From: Clostridium yunnanense
GTDB taxonomy: Bacteria; Bacillota; Clostridia; Clostridiales; Clostridiaceae
Length of the DNA: 64,000 bases
Assembly: GCF_016595795.1 (NCBI RefSeq)
Contig: NZ_JAENHN010000028.1
Span: forward strand, 100,128-164,127
Reading direction: 5' to 3'
The notes under the pieces were generated by a model. It was not told the DNA's origin, did no database searches, and was given only the letters and a program-made list of their open reading frames with translations. Positions 44,964 through 54,691 of the stretch are shown one piece after another. The stretch's first letter is position 1. The number at the start of each line of letters is the position of its first letter. The position numbers and the translations under genes were made by a program.

Positions 44964-44996
44964 GAAAAAAGGGAGAGTTACAATAACCCTTCCCTT
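44964..44996 (-). terminator. Terminator of the branched-chain aminotransferase gene
   Basis: AAGGGA-GAGTTA pairs with TAACCC-TTCCCTT (44968-44996) with one bulge, followed on the minus strand by a T-run. Confidence 0.6.
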
Positions 44997-45007
44997 AATA
45001 AAATATT

Positions 45008-46033
45008 TTATTTAACTTCTACAATCCATCCTTCAGGTGCTTCTTTGTCACCAAATTGAATTCCTGAAAGGGTCTCGTAAAGTTCTTTTGTAATAGGTCC
45101 TACTTCTGTTTCACTATGGAACACATGAAGTTTATCTTTATAGAAGATTCCCCCTATTGGTGTTATTACAGCTGCAGTTCCACAAGCCCCTGCTTCTTTA
45201 AATTCATCTATATTATCTATAAATACATCTCTTTCCTCAGCTTCTAAACCTAAGTATTCTTTAGCTAAATGAAGCAAGGAATACTTAGTTATGCTAGGAA
45301 GTATTGATGGCGAATCAGGTGTTACAAATTTATTATCCTTTGTGATACCGAAAAAATTAGCAGCTCCAACTTCTTCAATCTTAGTATGTGTTGCTGGATC
45401 TAGGTAAATGCAATCTGCATATCCGCCCTTTGCAGCTAGTTCATGAGGATGAAGACTGGCAGCATAGTTTCCTCCAACTTTAGCGGCTCCAGTACCATAA
45501 GGTGCTGCTCTATCATAATCAGAAATTATGAAGTTTACAGGAGTTATTCCACCTTTGAAATAAGCTCCTACAGGTATACAGAATACACAGAATATATATT
45601 CAGGTGCAGGTTTTACCCCAATGTTATTGCCAACACCTATCACAAATGGTCTTAGATATAATGTTGCACCAGTACCATAAGGTGGAACATAGTGTTCATT
45701 TGCCTTAACAACTTGAATGCAAGCGTCTATAAATTTTTCCTCAGATATTTCTGGCATTAACAATCTGTTGCAGCTTGCAGCCATTCTTTTTGCATTTTGG
45801 TCAGGTCTGAAAAGTTGGATTTTTCCCTCTTTAGTTCTGTATGCTTTTAAGCCCTCAAAACATTGTTGACCATAATGTAAAGCTGTTGAAGCTTCGCTTA
45901 TAGAAAGCATATTATCTTCAACAAGTGTGCCATCATCCCATTTTCCATCTTTCCACTTAGAAACATAACGGAAATCTGTTTTGATATAATTAAACCCCAA
46001 TGTACCCCAATCAATATTTACTTCTTTAGACAT
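45008..46033 (-). CDS. ilvE: Branched-chain amino acid aminotransferase (BCAT2 type)
   Basis: A 341-residue fold-type IV PLP aminotransferase. The segment [16 protein letters not shown] is a family hallmark; PLP binds Lys near residue 185 in [26 protein letters not shown] closes the cofactor site. It interconverts valine, leucine and isoleucine with their 2-oxoacids, using glutamate. No T-box leader was recognised upstream. GGGGGC precedes the ATG. A TGTACC-type repeat element begins about 50 bases upstream and could affect its promoter. Confidence 0.95.
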   Translation of the reverse strand: MSKEVNIDWGTLGFNYIKTDFRYVSKWKDGKWDDGTLVEDNMLSISEASTALHYGQQCFEGLKAYRTKEGKIQLFRPDQNAKRMAASCNRLLMPEISEEKFIDACIQVVKANEHYVPPYGTGATLYLRPFVIGVGNNIGVKPAPEYIFCVFCIPVGAYFKGGITPVNFIISDYDRAAPYGTGAAKVGGNYAASLHPHELAAKGGYADCIYLDPATHTKIEEVGAANFFGITKDNKFVTPDSPSILPSITKYSLLHLAKEYLGLEAEERDVFIDNIDEFKEAGACGTAAVITPIGGIFYKDKLHVFHSETEVGPITKELYETLSGIQFGDKEAPEGWIVEVK

Positions 46034-46080
46034 TAAAAAGCCCCCATTCTATAAACTATACTTTTAAATTTTTATTATAT

Positions 46081-46176
46081 ATGAACCACTTCATACCTAA
46101 ATTTATATTCTTAAATTCTCTTATAAGAAAACATAAGAGTTTTCAAAATAGTTTTAGGATTGCAGGAATTCATCTT
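46081..46176. repeat. TGTACC-type inverted-repeat element, copy 3
   Basis: About 96 bases with left end ATGAACCACTTCATACCTAA and right end GATTGCAGGAATTCATC; inner stem AATTCTCTTAT with ATAAGAGTTTT. It is more diverged than copies 2 and 4. Confidence 0.55.
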
Positions 46177-46379
46177 TAATTTTATCACTTTTAGTTATAA
46201 TTTAAAATAAACTTTTTCCTTTTGAGGTAATTGACGTAGATTTTACCTAACAATGTAGTTTAGTTACTAAAAGGTGAAATGCTTAACTTTTTATGAGGAT
46301 ATTTCAACTAATGTGTATGTTTTTTAACTAATTTGCAGTAAAAGTGGTTAAATTGTTTATTGATTATCAAAAAAATATA

Positions 46380-46408
46380 TTGATTTCAACTAAATCCTCT
46401 AATATACT
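46380..46408 (+). promoter_or_regulatory. Predicted sigma-A promoter of the sulfate assimilation operon
   Basis: -35 TTGATT (46380-46385), 17-base spacer, -10 TATACT (46403-46408). It lies 165 bases before the cysC ATG. Confidence 0.6.
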
Positions 46409-46573
46409 TAATTTAACAAAAACAAAACTTATCGGAATAGTTGGTAATTGAAAATAATAAAGTGCAGACAGTTCTATGGTTGTAATTCTCAATACTTATT
46501 TGGGCAAATTATTTAACTAATCTGAGCTTAAATGTTAAATTCATAACAAAAATAATTTTGGGGAGGTTTAGCT

Positions 46574-47176
46574 ATGAATATTAACAATGATGCTAATATA
46601 GTTTGGCACAATACTAGTATTAGCAGAGAAGATAGGGAACAGCTATTAAATCAGAAGGGGATACTAATATGGTTTACTGGGTTTTCAGGTTCTGGTAAAT
46701 CTACAGTTGCAAATGCATTAAGTGTAAAGCTGCACAATTATTCTTATCTAACCTATTTACTAGATGGGGACAATCTAAGACATGGATTAAATTCAGGACT
46801 TGGGTTCTCTAAAGCGGATAGAATTGAAAACATAAGAAGAGTAAAGGAAGTATCTAAACTTTTTGCAGATGCAGGTATCATAACCTTGGCTACATTTGTT
46901 TCTCCTTTTCGAGAAGATAGAGATAGTATAAGAGAGTTGCTAGGAGATAGGTTTGTAGAAGTTTTTGTTGATTGTGATTTAGAGGTTTGTGAGGACAGAG
47001 ATCCAAAGGGATTGTATAAAAAGGTAAGAACTGGACTTATAAAAGATTTTACAGGAATTGACTCGCCTTATGAGAAGCCTAATAATCCTGAAATCACAAT
47101 ATATACACATAAGGCTTCTATAGATGAATGTGTAGAACAAATAATTGATTATCTGAAAGAAAGTAGATATCTATAG
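46574..47176 (+). CDS. cysC: Adenylylsulfate kinase
   Basis: A 200-residue APS kinase, complete. The P-loop is GFSGSGKST at residues 35-43. The APS-binding segment is LLDGDNLRHGLNSGLGFSKADR, followed by RIENIRRVKEV and FVSPFREDRDSIR, all family hallmarks. It phosphorylates APS at the 3' position to PAPS. GGGGAGG precedes the ATG. It opens the sulfur cluster, and a repeat element lies between it and the transporter genes. A second, degenerate kinase domain occurs on CysN at the cluster end, so this gene supplies the intact activity. Why PAPS is made when the reductase is AprAB-like is not explained by the window. Confidence 0.93.
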   Translation: MNINNDANIVWHNTSISREDREQLLNQKGILIWFTGFSGSGKSTVANALSVKLHNYSYLTYLLDGDNLRHGLNSGLGFSKADRIENIRRVKEVSKLFADAGIITLATFVSPFREDRDSIRELLGDRFVEVFVDCDLEVCEDRDPKGLYKKVRTGLIKDFTGIDSPYEKPNNPEITIYTHKASIDECVEQIIDYLKESRYL

Positions 47177-47272
47177 ATGTACCACTTCGAACTGTAATCT
47201 ATTTATAAAACTCTCACTACTTCAGGTGAGGGAATTCAAAAATAATAAGTTTCATTACGAAGTGCTACATCC
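47176..47272. repeat. TGTACC-type inverted-repeat element, copy 4 (reverse orientation)
   Basis: About 97 bases. Left ATGTACCACTTCGAACTG and right ATTACGAAGTGCTACAT; inner stem ACTCTCAC with GTGAGGG. It is the clearest copy, inverted relative to copies 1-3, between cysC and ssuA. Confidence 0.7.
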
Positions 47273-47306
47273 ATAATAATGAGCTAAAGTGCCTGGGGGG
47301 CTAAAA

Positions 47307-48332
47307 ATGAATAAAAAAAAAATCCTTGCTTCTGTAATGACATCTGTAATGGTATTGGGGCTTTTCGGATGCTCATCAAAAAGCGAAGACACTTCTAAAG
47401 TCAGAATTGGCTTTTTCTCTAATATAACTCATGCTCAAGCTTTAGTAGGAATGAACAATGGAGAATTTCAGAAGGCTATAGGTGATAAATATAACGTTAG
47501 CTGGAAACAATTTAATGCTGGTCCAGATGAACTGCAAGCTCTTCTTGCAGGAAGTATTGATATAGGATATATAGGACCAGGCCCTGCATTAAATGGATAT
47601 ATAAATTCTAAAGGATCCATTAAAATTATTGCTGGAGCTTCTAGTGCAGGAGCCGTCTTACTTGCGGCAAAAGATTCCTCAATAAAAAGTGTAAAAGACC
47701 TTTCGGGAAAAAAGGTAGCAATTCCTCAATTCGGTAATACTCAAGATTTATCCTTAAGAGCATTATTAAAAGAAAATAAATTAAAAGATAAAACAGCTGG
47801 TGGAACGGTTGATGTAGTACAGGCAGAGAACTCTCTAATTAAAACTCTTTTATCACAGCACAAGATAGATGCAGCTCTAGTTCCAGAACCTTGGGGTGCG
47901 AGGCTAGAAAAGGAAGCTGGTGCCAAAGTTGTTCTTGACTATAAAGATGTTTGGAGAGGCGGCAATTACTCAGTAGCAGTGGTAGTGGTAAGGAAAGATT
48001 TTATGGAAGAACATCCAGATTTGGTTGAGAGCTTTTTGAAAGCTCATATTAAGATGACAGCTTATATAAGTTCAAATCCAGAGGCGGCAAAAGATGATAT
48101 AAATAAACAATTAGATAAGCTTACTAAAAAGCCCCTTAAAAAAGACGTGTTAGATAAGGCTTTTAAAAGGCTAGTGATAACTAATTATCCTATACAGGAT
48201 TCTATTACCGAGATGGCAGCTTTATCAGAGGAAATTGGATTTATAAAAGAGGAATCTGATTTAACTGATTTATACAATTTAGATACATTAAGCAAGGTTA
48301 TTAAGGAAAGTCAGAAAGCTAAAACGAAATGA
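47307..48332 (+). CDS. ssuA: ABC transporter substrate-binding lipoprotein (SsuA/TauA-like)
   Basis: A 341-residue solute-binding lipoprotein. The lipobox MVLGLFGC places the lipidated Cys near residue 21. The NMT1/SsuA-type domain contains RIGFFSNITHAQALVGM, AGSIDIGYIGPGPALNGY and the ligand loop GVLLA-like SAGAVLLAAKDSS. Homologues bind sulfonates, taurine or nitrate; in this context an anion containing sulfur is likely, possibly sulfate. GGGGGG at 47295-47300 fits ATG 47307. It is the first of three transporter genes, each close to the next. Confidence 0.87.
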   Translation: MNKKKILASVMTSVMVLGLFGCSSKSEDTSKVRIGFFSNITHAQALVGMNNGEFQKAIGDKYNVSWKQFNAGPDELQALLAGSIDIGYIGPGPALNGYINSKGSIKIIAGASSAGAVLLAAKDSSIKSVKDLSGKKVAIPQFGNTQDLSLRALLKENKLKDKTAGGTVDVVQAENSLIKTLLSQHKIDAALVPEPWGARLEKEAGAKVVLDYKDVWRGGNYSVAVVVVRKDFMEEHPDLVESFLKAHIKMTAYISSNPEAAKDDINKQLDKLTKKPLKKDVLDKAFKRLVITNYPIQDSITEMAALSEEIGFIKEESDLTDLYNLDTLSKVIKESQKAKTK

Positions 48333-48348
48333 GAAGGGGGAAAAGTTA

Positions 48349-49188
48349 TTGAGTCTCGTAATTGAAGAAGTAAATAAGAAGTTTATAACAAAGCATAAAG
48401 AAACTTATACCTTAGATAATATTAACCTCACTTGTAAGAAGGGGGAGTTTGTATGTATATTGGGACCGTCGGGTTGTGGAAAATCTACTTTGCTAAATAT
48501 AATTGCAGGTCTAGAAAGGCCTACTGAAGGGAAGATAAGCTTAAACGGTAATGAGATTAAAGGCGTTGGGGTAGATAGGGCTGTTATGTTCCAAGAGTCA
48601 GCGCTATTTCCATGGTTAAAAGTAATAGATAATGTTGAATTTGGAATGAAGATAGCAGGAGTTCCTAAAAAGGAGCGGCGAGAGCGAGCTCTTCATTATC
48701 TCAAAATGGTTCATCTAACTAAGTTCCAAAACTCATATGTTCATGAACTTTCAGGAGGTATGAAACAGAGGGTAGCCCTTGTGAGAGCATTAACCTTAGA
48801 CTCAGAAGTTTTACTTATGGATGAACCTTTTGCGGCACTAGATAGTCAGACTAAGAATATCCTTCAGACAGAACTTCAAAAGGTTTGGCTTGAGACAAAT
48901 AAAACAATAATATTCATAACCCATAGTGTTGAAGAAGCAGTACTTTTAGGTAATAGGGTACTAGTTATGTCTGCAAATCCAGGGAAAGTTAAAAGAGAAT
49001 TTAAGATAGATCTAGCTAGACCAAGAAAAGTTGAAGATGTAAATCTAACTTATATAGCAGCACAGGTTATGGAGGAGCTTAGAGAGGAGGTTGAGAGGAT
49101 TGCAAGAGCTGAATACGACAATGATTGGAGTATTGAAAAAGGTAATGTTTTATATTCTTCTACTAGCGATATGGGAACTGGTATATAA
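48349..49188 (+). CDS. ssuB: ABC transporter ATP-binding protein (SsuB/TauB-like)
   Basis: A 279-residue ATPase. Walker A is GPSGCGKST, the Q-loop MFQESALFPWL, the signature LSGGMKQRV and Walker B VLLMDEPFAALDSQ, all as in the nitrate/sulfonate/taurine group. It powers the SsuA/SsuC importer. The start is TTG behind AAGGGGG at 8 bases. Its 3' end overlaps the permease gene by about 90 bases in another frame. Confidence 0.9.
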   Translation: MSLVIEEVNKKFITKHKETYTLDNINLTCKKGEFVCILGPSGCGKSTLLNIIAGLERPTEGKISLNGNEIKGVGVDRAVMFQESALFPWLKVIDNVEFGMKIAGVPKKERRERALHYLKMVHLTKFQNSYVHELSGGMKQRVALVRALTLDSEVLLMDEPFAALDSQTKNILQTELQKVWLETNKTIIFITHSVEEAVLLGNRVLVMSANPGKVKREFKIDLARPRKVEDVNLTYIAAQVMEELREEVERIARAEYDNDWSIEKGNVLYSSTSDMGTGI

Positions 49189-49897
49189 GCTTGGAGTTGA
49201 TGTTTTGGATATATGGAAGCCATATACTTTTCCATCACCCTTTGAAGTTTTTAAGAGCCTATTTAACTTAGTTAAAGACAATACTCTACTCACAGCTATT
49301 GGGGCAAGTATGGGGAGACTTTTGTTAGGTTATCTAGTATCAGTAGTTATAGGGCTATCTTTAGGTCTTTTTATAGTCCGTTTTAGGTATATCGGGGACA
49401 ACATCAAAGCTTTAATTCTTGGGTTGCAGACATTACCAAGTATTTGCTGGGTACCCTTTGCAATACTTTGGTATGGAATAAGCGAGCAATCTATCATATT
49501 TGTCATAGCCATGGGATCGATATTTTCAATATCTATAGCAACTGAAGGCGCTATAAATAATGTGTATCCACTTTATATAAAAGCTGCAAAGACTATGGGG
49601 GCTAAAGGTATTAAGTTATACATCAACGTTATTATACCTGCAGCTCTTCCGGGGATTGTTGCGGGTATGAAGCAAGGCTGGTCCTTTGCTTGGAGGGCTT
49701 TAATGGCTGGGGAAATGATTGCTTCTTCAAAAGGACTAGGTTATGTGCTGATGGTAGGAAGAGATGTGGGGGATATAAGTCAGGTAGTAGCTGTTATGGT
49801 AGTAATAATTGGGTTAGGGCTTCTGCTAGATAAAATAGTTTTTGGTAAGGTTGAGGCAAACATAAGACAAAAGTGGGGACTTAAAACTGAAATATAG
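49100..49897 (+). CDS. ssuC: ABC transporter permease (SsuC-like)
   Basis: A membrane permease of about 265 residues with six helices and the EAA loop AAKTMGAKGIKLYINVIIPAALPGIVAG near residue 175. AGGAGG at 49085-49090 fits TTG 49100, which overlaps the ATPase end; ATG 49121, TTG 49133 and ATG 49145 are alternative starts that shorten the overlap. It forms the membrane channel with SsuB and SsuA. The N-terminus is therefore uncertain by up to 15 residues. Confidence 0.82.
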   Translation: MQELNTTMIGVLKKVMFYILLLAIWELVYKLGVDVLDIWKPYTFPSPFEVFKSLFNLVKDNTLLTAIGASMGRLLLGYLVSVVIGLSLGLFIVRFRYIGDNIKALILGLQTLPSICWVPFAILWYGISEQSIIFVIAMGSIFSISIATEGAINNVYPLYIKAAKTMGAKGIKLYINVIIPAALPGIVAGMKQGWSFAWRALMAGEMIASSKGLGYVLMVGRDVGDISQVVAVMVVIIGLGLLLDKIVFGKVEANIRQKWGLKTEI

Positions 49898-49917
49898 GCA
49901 ATAAGGGGGGCCATAAG

Positions 49918-51606
49918 TTGAATTTTAGAAAGGAAATATTAGAAACAGATGTACTAGTAATCGGGGGGGGAACTGCAGGGTGTTTCAATGCCTTAACTAT
50001 TACTGAAAAGTCTAATTTAAAAGTTATAATTACGGACAAAGCTAATATAAAGAGAAGCGGATGCCTTTCCGCAGGGGTTAATGCACTAAACGCATATATA
50101 GGAAAGGGTGAGACTGCTGAATCCTTTGTTGAATATGTAAAAAGAGATTCAGAAAATGTCATAAGAGAAGATCTAGTTTATAGTATCGCAAAGAGATTGA
50201 ACGGTGTAACGAAAAAGATTGAAGATATGGGACTTCCTATATTAAAAGATGAAGCTGGTAGTTATATTCAAAGGGGTAAAAGAAGCGTAAAAATAAATGG
50301 TGAAAATATCAAGCCTCTTTTAGCTGATGAGGTGGATAAGAGAGCTAATATAACTGTTTTAAATAGAGTGAATATAGTTGAATACCTTATTAAAGATAAT
50401 GAGGTAGTTGGGGCTCTTGGATTCTCCTTAGATGAAAATATTATATATATTATCTATTCAAGGTTTGTAGCATGCGCCACAGGAGGTGCAGCTGGAATAT
50501 ATAAGCCTAATAACCCAGGCTTCTCAAGTCATAAGATGTGGTACAGTCCTTTTAATACCGGTTCAGGTTATGCAATGGGAATAAAGGCTGGTGCAGAAAT
50601 GACATCTTTTGAAATGAGATTTATAGCTTTAAGATGTAAAGATACCATAGCTCCTACTGGAACAATAGCACAAGGGGTAAAGGCTGAACAGATTAACTCC
50701 TTAGGGGAAAGTTATGTATCTAAGTATGGAAAACCTAACACTCATATAAGACTATATGCGACAGTCATGGAAAACAAGCTTGGTAATGGGCCGTGCTATT
50801 TAAAGACTGAGGGCATCTCAGAAGAATTAGATAAAGATTTATTTAAGGCTTATTTAAATATGGCTCCAGCTCAAACCTTAAGATGGCTTGAGAGGTCTAC
50901 TGGTCCGTCTAAAGAAAATGTAGAGATTGAAGGGACTGAACCTTATATAGTAGGTGGGCATACTGCAGGTGGTTATTGGATAGATAAAGATAGAAAGACA
51001 ACTATAAAAGGTTTGTATGCAATAGGTGATGTAGCTGGAGGAAGTCCTAAGAAGTACGTTACAGGATGTTTTGCCGAAGCAGAGATAGCAGCTGAGTCAG
51101 TGATTAAAAATATAGAGGATAGAATAATCAACAGATTAGATAGTGAGGTTATAGAAGATAAGATAGGTATTATAAAGAGCTTCTTTGAAAATCAATGCTC
51201 TGGATATTCGATAAAACAAGTTGAAGAAATGATGCAAGCCGTGATGGACGAGTATGCGGGAGGTATATCAAAATCTTATATATATAATGAAAATGAACTA
51301 AACATTGCAGAAGAGAAGATAAAAGAATTAATGAGTTTAGCATACACACTTAAGGCTGAAGATTTACATCAGTTAATGTTTATCTTTGAAATAATAGATA
51401 GGTTATATGTTTCTAGAGTTCTCATTGAACATCTAAGGGCAAGAAAAGAAACTAGATGGAGATGTTATCAGGAAAATGAGGACTATCCAAACAGAGATGA
51501 TGAGCATTGGATGAAGTATGTGAATTCTATCTATAAAAATGGCACAGTAAATATTATATTTAGAGATTTAATTGGAAGGTATGAATCCTATGAGCATAAG
51601 AATTGA
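49918..51606 (+). CDS. aprA: AprA-like adenylylsulfate reductase flavoprotein subunit (assimilatory)
   Basis: A 562-residue FAD enzyme of the fumarate reductase/AprA superfamily. The FAD-binding GGGTAGCFN lies at residues 17-25, followed by SGCLSAGVNALN. AprA-like features are ATGGAAGIYKPNN, MWYSPFNTGSGYAMG, RCKDTIAPTGT and the His of VGGHTAGGYW; the second FAD motif is GLYAIGDVAGGSP. It is 70-90 residues shorter than dissimilatory AprA. With the ferredoxin-like subunit whose gene overlaps its end, it is predicted to reduce APS to AMP and sulfite. The start is TTG behind AAGGGGGG. A flavoprotein in the same operon as CysD and CysN supports APS as substrate; enzymology is inferred. Confidence 0.83.
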   Translation: MNFRKEILETDVLVIGGGTAGCFNALTITEKSNLKVIITDKANIKRSGCLSAGVNALNAYIGKGETAESFVEYVKRDSENVIREDLVYSIAKRLNGVTKKIEDMGLPILKDEAGSYIQRGKRSVKINGENIKPLLADEVDKRANITVLNRVNIVEYLIKDNEVVGALGFSLDENIIYIIYSRFVACATGGAAGIYKPNNPGFSSHKMWYSPFNTGSGYAMGIKAGAEMTSFEMRFIALRCKDTIAPTGTIAQGVKAEQINSLGESYVSKYGKPNTHIRLYATVMENKLGNGPCYLKTEGISEELDKDLFKAYLNMAPAQTLRWLERSTGPSKENVEIEGTEPYIVGGHTAGGYWIDKDRKTTIKGLYAIGDVAGGSPKKYVTGCFAEAEIAAESVIKNIEDRIINRLDSEVIEDKIGIIKSFFENQCSGYSIKQVEEMMQAVMDEYAGGISKSYIYNENELNIAEEKIKELMSLAYTLKAEDLHQLMFIFEIIDRLYVSRVLIEHLRARKETRWRCYQENEDYPNRDDEHWMKYVNSIYKNGTVNIIFRDLIGRYESYEHKN

Positions 51607-51904
51607 TAAAGATAAATGCATAAGATGTGGAAAATGTACAAAGGTTTGTCCTGGAAGCTTAATCTATAAAGATGAAGATAAAAAAGCCTATATAAAATAT
51701 GAAGATGCATGTTGGGGATGCACGGCTTGCCTAAAGGAATGTGGCAGTTCTGCAATCACATATTTCTTAGGAAATGATATTGGCGGAGCTGGAGGGGCAA
51801 TGAAGGTGAAAAAAGATTCACAGTACTGGCAATGGGAGATTACAGATACTGAAGACAATAAGCATGTTGTTAGGATAAACACAAAAGAATCTAATAAGTA
51901 TTAA
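51590..51904 (+). CDS. aprB: AprB-like ferredoxin subunit of APS reductase
   Basis: A 104-residue protein with two 4Fe-4S motifs: CIRCGKCTKVCPG at residues 11-23 and CWGCTACLKECG near 45-56. The tail GNDIGGAGGAMKVKKD and WQWEI after the clusters resembles AprB, but it is about 45 residues shorter than dissimilatory AprB. GGAAGG at 51574-51579 fits ATG 51590, which overlaps the end of the flavoprotein gene by 17 bases, so translation is probably coupled. It should pass electrons to the FAD subunit. Confidence 0.83.
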   Translation: MSIRIDKDKCIRCGKCTKVCPGSLIYKDEDKKAYIKYEDACWGCTACLKECGSSAITYFLGNDIGGAGGAMKVKKDSQYWQWEITDTEDNKHVVRINTKESNKY

Positions 51905-51948
51905 TACAAAGACAATAAGTTTAACGAGTAGACTAGGGGGTTATTACA

Positions 51949-52830
51949 TTGAATCATTTAGATAAGTTAGAAAATAAAAGTATTCATATATTAAGAGAGG
52001 CATACAGTGAGTTTAAGAACTTAGGAATGCTATGGTCCATAGGTAAAGACAGTACTGTACTTCTTTGGCTTGCAAGAAAGGCTTTCTTTGGGCATGTGCC
52101 AATTCCACTTGTACATGTAGATACACATTATAAGATACCTGAAATGATACAGTATAGAGATAGGCTAGCATTAAAGTGGAAGCTTGACATGATATACGGA
52201 GAAAATAAAGAAGCACTTGATAAAAATGAAACCTTCCCAGATGGAAAGGTCACTAGGTTAGAGTGCTGTAAGAGACTAAAGACTGAAGCTTTAACTAACA
52301 CTCTTAATGGCAGCTGGCCAAGATACAGAATGAATCATGATATAGGTAAATATGAAATTGATAAGAATACAGAACCTTTCACTGGAATAATTGTTGGGGT
52401 AAGAGCAGATGAAGAAGGAAGTAGATCAAAAGAAAGATACTTCTCACCAAGAGATAAGAATAATGATTGGGATGTAGCAGAGCAACCACCAGAATTTTGG
52501 AATCAGTATAAGACTGATTTTGCTTCAGGTACTCATGTAAGAATACATCCACTATTAGACTGGACTGAGCTTGATATATGGGAATATATAAAAAGAGAAA
52601 ATATTGAGATGGTATCACTTTATTTTGATCAAGGGGAAGGCAAAAGATATAGATCTTTAGGGTGCTATCCATGTACTACTCCTGTAGAATCTACAGCAAA
52701 AAATATTGATGAAATCATAGAAGAGCTTAAGACTGGAAAGTTTGCAAACATAGCAGAAAGATCAGGAAGAGCTCAGGATAAAGAAGATGGCGGCGGATTA
52801 GAAGAATTAAGAAAGAACGGCTATATGTAG
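51949..52830 (+). CDS. cysD: Sulfate adenylyltransferase subunit 2
   Basis: A 293-residue PP-loop ATPase. The PP-loop signature [20 protein letters not shown] is near residue 25 and [13 protein letters not shown] holds further active-site residues. [19 protein letters not shown] and [10 protein letters not shown] are typical. It joins ATP to sulfate to form APS with GTP hydrolysis by CysN. The start is TTG behind AGGGGG. The gene ends 16 bases before cysN. Confidence 0.95.
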   Translation: MNHLDKLENKSIHILREAYSEFKNLGMLWSIGKDSTVLLWLARKAFFGHVPIPLVHVDTHYKIPEMIQYRDRLALKWKLDMIYGENKEALDKNETFPDGKVTRLECCKRLKTEALTNTLNGSWPRYRMNHDIGKYEIDKNTEPFTGIIVGVRADEEGSRSKERYFSPRDKNNDWDVAEQPPEFWNQYKTDFASGTHVRIHPLLDWTELDIWEYIKRENIEMVSLYFDQGEGKRYRSLGCYPCTTPVESTAKNIDEIIEELKTGKFANIAERSGRAQDKEDGGGLEELRKNGYM

Positions 52831-52846
52831 GAATGGGGGCTATAAA

Positions 52847-54646
52847 ATGAATTTTGTCAGAGAAGATATGAATATAGTAATTGTTGGACACGTTGATCAT
52901 GGAAAGAGTACTATTATAGGAAGACTTTTAGCAGATACAAATTCACTGCCAGAAGGAAAACTTGAGCAGGTTAAAGAAAGATGCAGAAGGAATTCAAAGC
53001 CTTTTGAATATGCTTTTTTGCTTGATGCATTAAAAGATGAGCAAGAGCAAGGCATAACAATTGATGCAGCAAGATGTTTTTTTAAGACCGATAAGAGAGA
53101 TTATATAATTATAGATGCACCAGGACATATAGAGTTTTTAAAGAACATGGTAACAGGTGCTTCGAGAGCAGAAGTTGCTTTACTAGTAATAGATGCTAAT
53201 GAAGGGATTCAAGAGAACTCTAGAAGACATGGATACTTGTTATCAATGTTAGGTATAAAAAATGTAGTTGTATTAATTAATAAAATGGACCTTGTGGATT
53301 ATAGTGAAGAAGTTTTCAATAATATAGTTAAGGAATACACAGAATTCCTAAACAAGATAGATGTTGAACCAAGATACTATATACCGGTAAGTGGCTTCTT
53401 TGGAGAAAATATAGTTTCTACGTCTGAAAAGACACCTTGGTACAGCGGACAATCAGTGCTGGATATATTAGATGGTTTTGAAAAAGAAAAACTTCCAGAT
53501 GATAAACCTTTCAGAATGCCGGTACAGGCTGTATATAAGTTTACAGGTGATGGGGACAATAGAAGAATAGTAGCTGGAACCATTGAAACAGGACGTGTTA
53601 AGGTTGGAGATGAAGTTATATTCTATCCTTCTGGTAAAAAGAATAAAGTTAATTCTATTGAAATATTCAATGCAGAGGTGCTAGAAAGTGCAGGAGCTGG
53701 TTCTGCCATAGGATTCACATTTACTGAACAGATATATGTAAAAAGAGGGGAAATGGTTACTTTAGCAAGGGAGCCTAAACCTAAGGTTGGTAACAGGATT
53801 AAGGTTAACCTATTTTGGCTTGGCAGACAGTCAATGGTAAAAGGTAAAGATTATCTTTTAAAGGTAGGCTCAGCAAAAGTGCCTGTAAGAATTGAAGAAA
53901 TAACTAAAGTTATCGATGCTTCGAATCTAGAAAATGAAGTTAAGGACTCAATAGATAGACATGATGTAGCAGAATGTATACTTAGAGCACAAAAACCAAT
54001 AGCATATGATTTAGCGCACGAAATAGCTCAAACCAGCAGATTTGTAATTGTAGACAATTATGAGATAGCTGGAGGAGGAATAATACTAAAAGATCTTGAA
54101 GATGATAGTGCATGGCTGAGAGATAAGGTTATTGTTAGAAACAATAAGTGGGAAAATAGTAGTATTTCAAAGGAAGAAAGAGCAGAAAAGTATGGGCAAA
54201 AACAAGCTTTAATATGTATAACTGGGAAAAAGGATGTAGGTAAAAAGACAATCGCAAAGGAACTAGAAAGAAAACTATTTAATGATGGTAGGATTGTTTA
54301 CTTCTTAGGTATAAGCAATGTGCTATATGGTGTGGATGCGGATATCAAGCACACAGAAAATGATAGTAAAGAAGAACACTTAAGAAGGTTATCAGAGGTA
54401 GCAAATATTTTAGTTGATTCGGGAGCTATCCCTATTGTAACAGCAGTAGAACTAGGCAGAGATGATATTGAGATAATTGAAACAGCTGTAGATTCTGATA
54501 AGATAATAAAGGTTTGGGTAGGAGAAGAGGTAACTACAGATCTTGAATACGATCTTCATATACAAAGTTATGATTCAGTGGAGGTAGCAGTAATGAAGAT
54601 AAAAACACTTCTACAAGATAGAGGTATAATATTTAAACCTTTTTAA
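52847..54646 (+). CDS. cysN: Sulfate adenylyltransferase subunit 1 with degenerate APS-kinase domain (CysNC-like)
   Basis: A 599-residue fusion. Residues 1-440 are an EF-Tu-like CysN: G1 is [10 protein letters not shown]3 [12 protein letters not shown], and G4 NKMD. Residues about 445-599 align in position with CysC, but the P-loop reads [10 protein letters not shown] instead of GFSGSGKST and the APS-binding DGDNLR segment is replaced by [11 protein letters not shown]. This domain therefore looks non-catalytic or repurposed, while a separate intact cysC begins the cluster. GGGGG precedes the ATG. A hairpin terminator follows. Confidence 0.9.
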   Translation: MNFVREDMNIVIVGHVDHGKSTIIGRLLADTNSLPEGKLEQVKERCRRNSKPFEYAFLLDALKDEQEQGITIDAARCFFKTDKRDYIIIDAPGHIEFLKNMVTGASRAEVALLVIDANEGIQENSRRHGYLLSMLGIKNVVVLINKMDLVDYSEEVFNNIVKEYTEFLNKIDVEPRYYIPVSGFFGENIVSTSEKTPWYSGQSVLDILDGFEKEKLPDDKPFRMPVQAVYKFTGDGDNRRIVAGTIETGRVKVGDEVIFYPSGKKNKVNSIEIFNAEVLESAGAGSAIGFTFTEQIYVKRGEMVTLAREPKPKVGNRIKVNLFWLGRQSMVKGKDYLLKVGSAKVPVRIEEITKVIDASNLENEVKDSIDRHDVAECILRAQKPIAYDLAHEIAQTSRFVIVDNYEIAGGGIILKDLEDDSAWLRDKVIVRNNKWENSSISKEERAEKYGQKQALICITGKKDVGKKTIAKELERKLFNDGRIVYFLGISNVLYGVDADIKHTENDSKEEHLRRLSEVANILVDSGAIPIVTAVELGRDDIEIIETAVDSDKIIKVWVGEEVTTDLEYDLHIQSYDSVEVAVMKIKTLLQDRGIIFKPF

Positions 54647-54662
54647 GTGAGAAGTTTTTGAT

Positions 54663-54691
54663 GCAAAGGATTCTATATTCTTTGCTTTTTT
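54663..54691 (+). terminator. Terminator of the sulfur operon
   Basis: GCAAAGGAT (54663-54671) pairs with ATTCTTTGC (54677-54685), one wobble pair, then TTTTTT. Confidence 0.75.

Larger units (their letters stand above)
46034..46573. other. Divergent control region of ilvE and the sulfur operon
   Basis: About 540 bases. It contains a repeat element (46081-46176), a predicted promoter at 46380-46408 and a leader of about 160 bases before cysC. The phrase AACTAAT occurs several times around the promoter (for example near 46308, 46327 and in the leader) and may be a regulator site. No riboswitch was recognised. Confidence 0.5.

Noticed and set aside
46034..46573. T-box or S-box riboswitch before ilvE or cysC
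   Set aside because: No T-box sequence, specifier stem, SAM-box core or terminator/antiterminator pair could be recognised.
52013..52216. Short antisense frames in cysD
   Set aside because: Shadows of the conserved PP-loop gene with no coding evidence.
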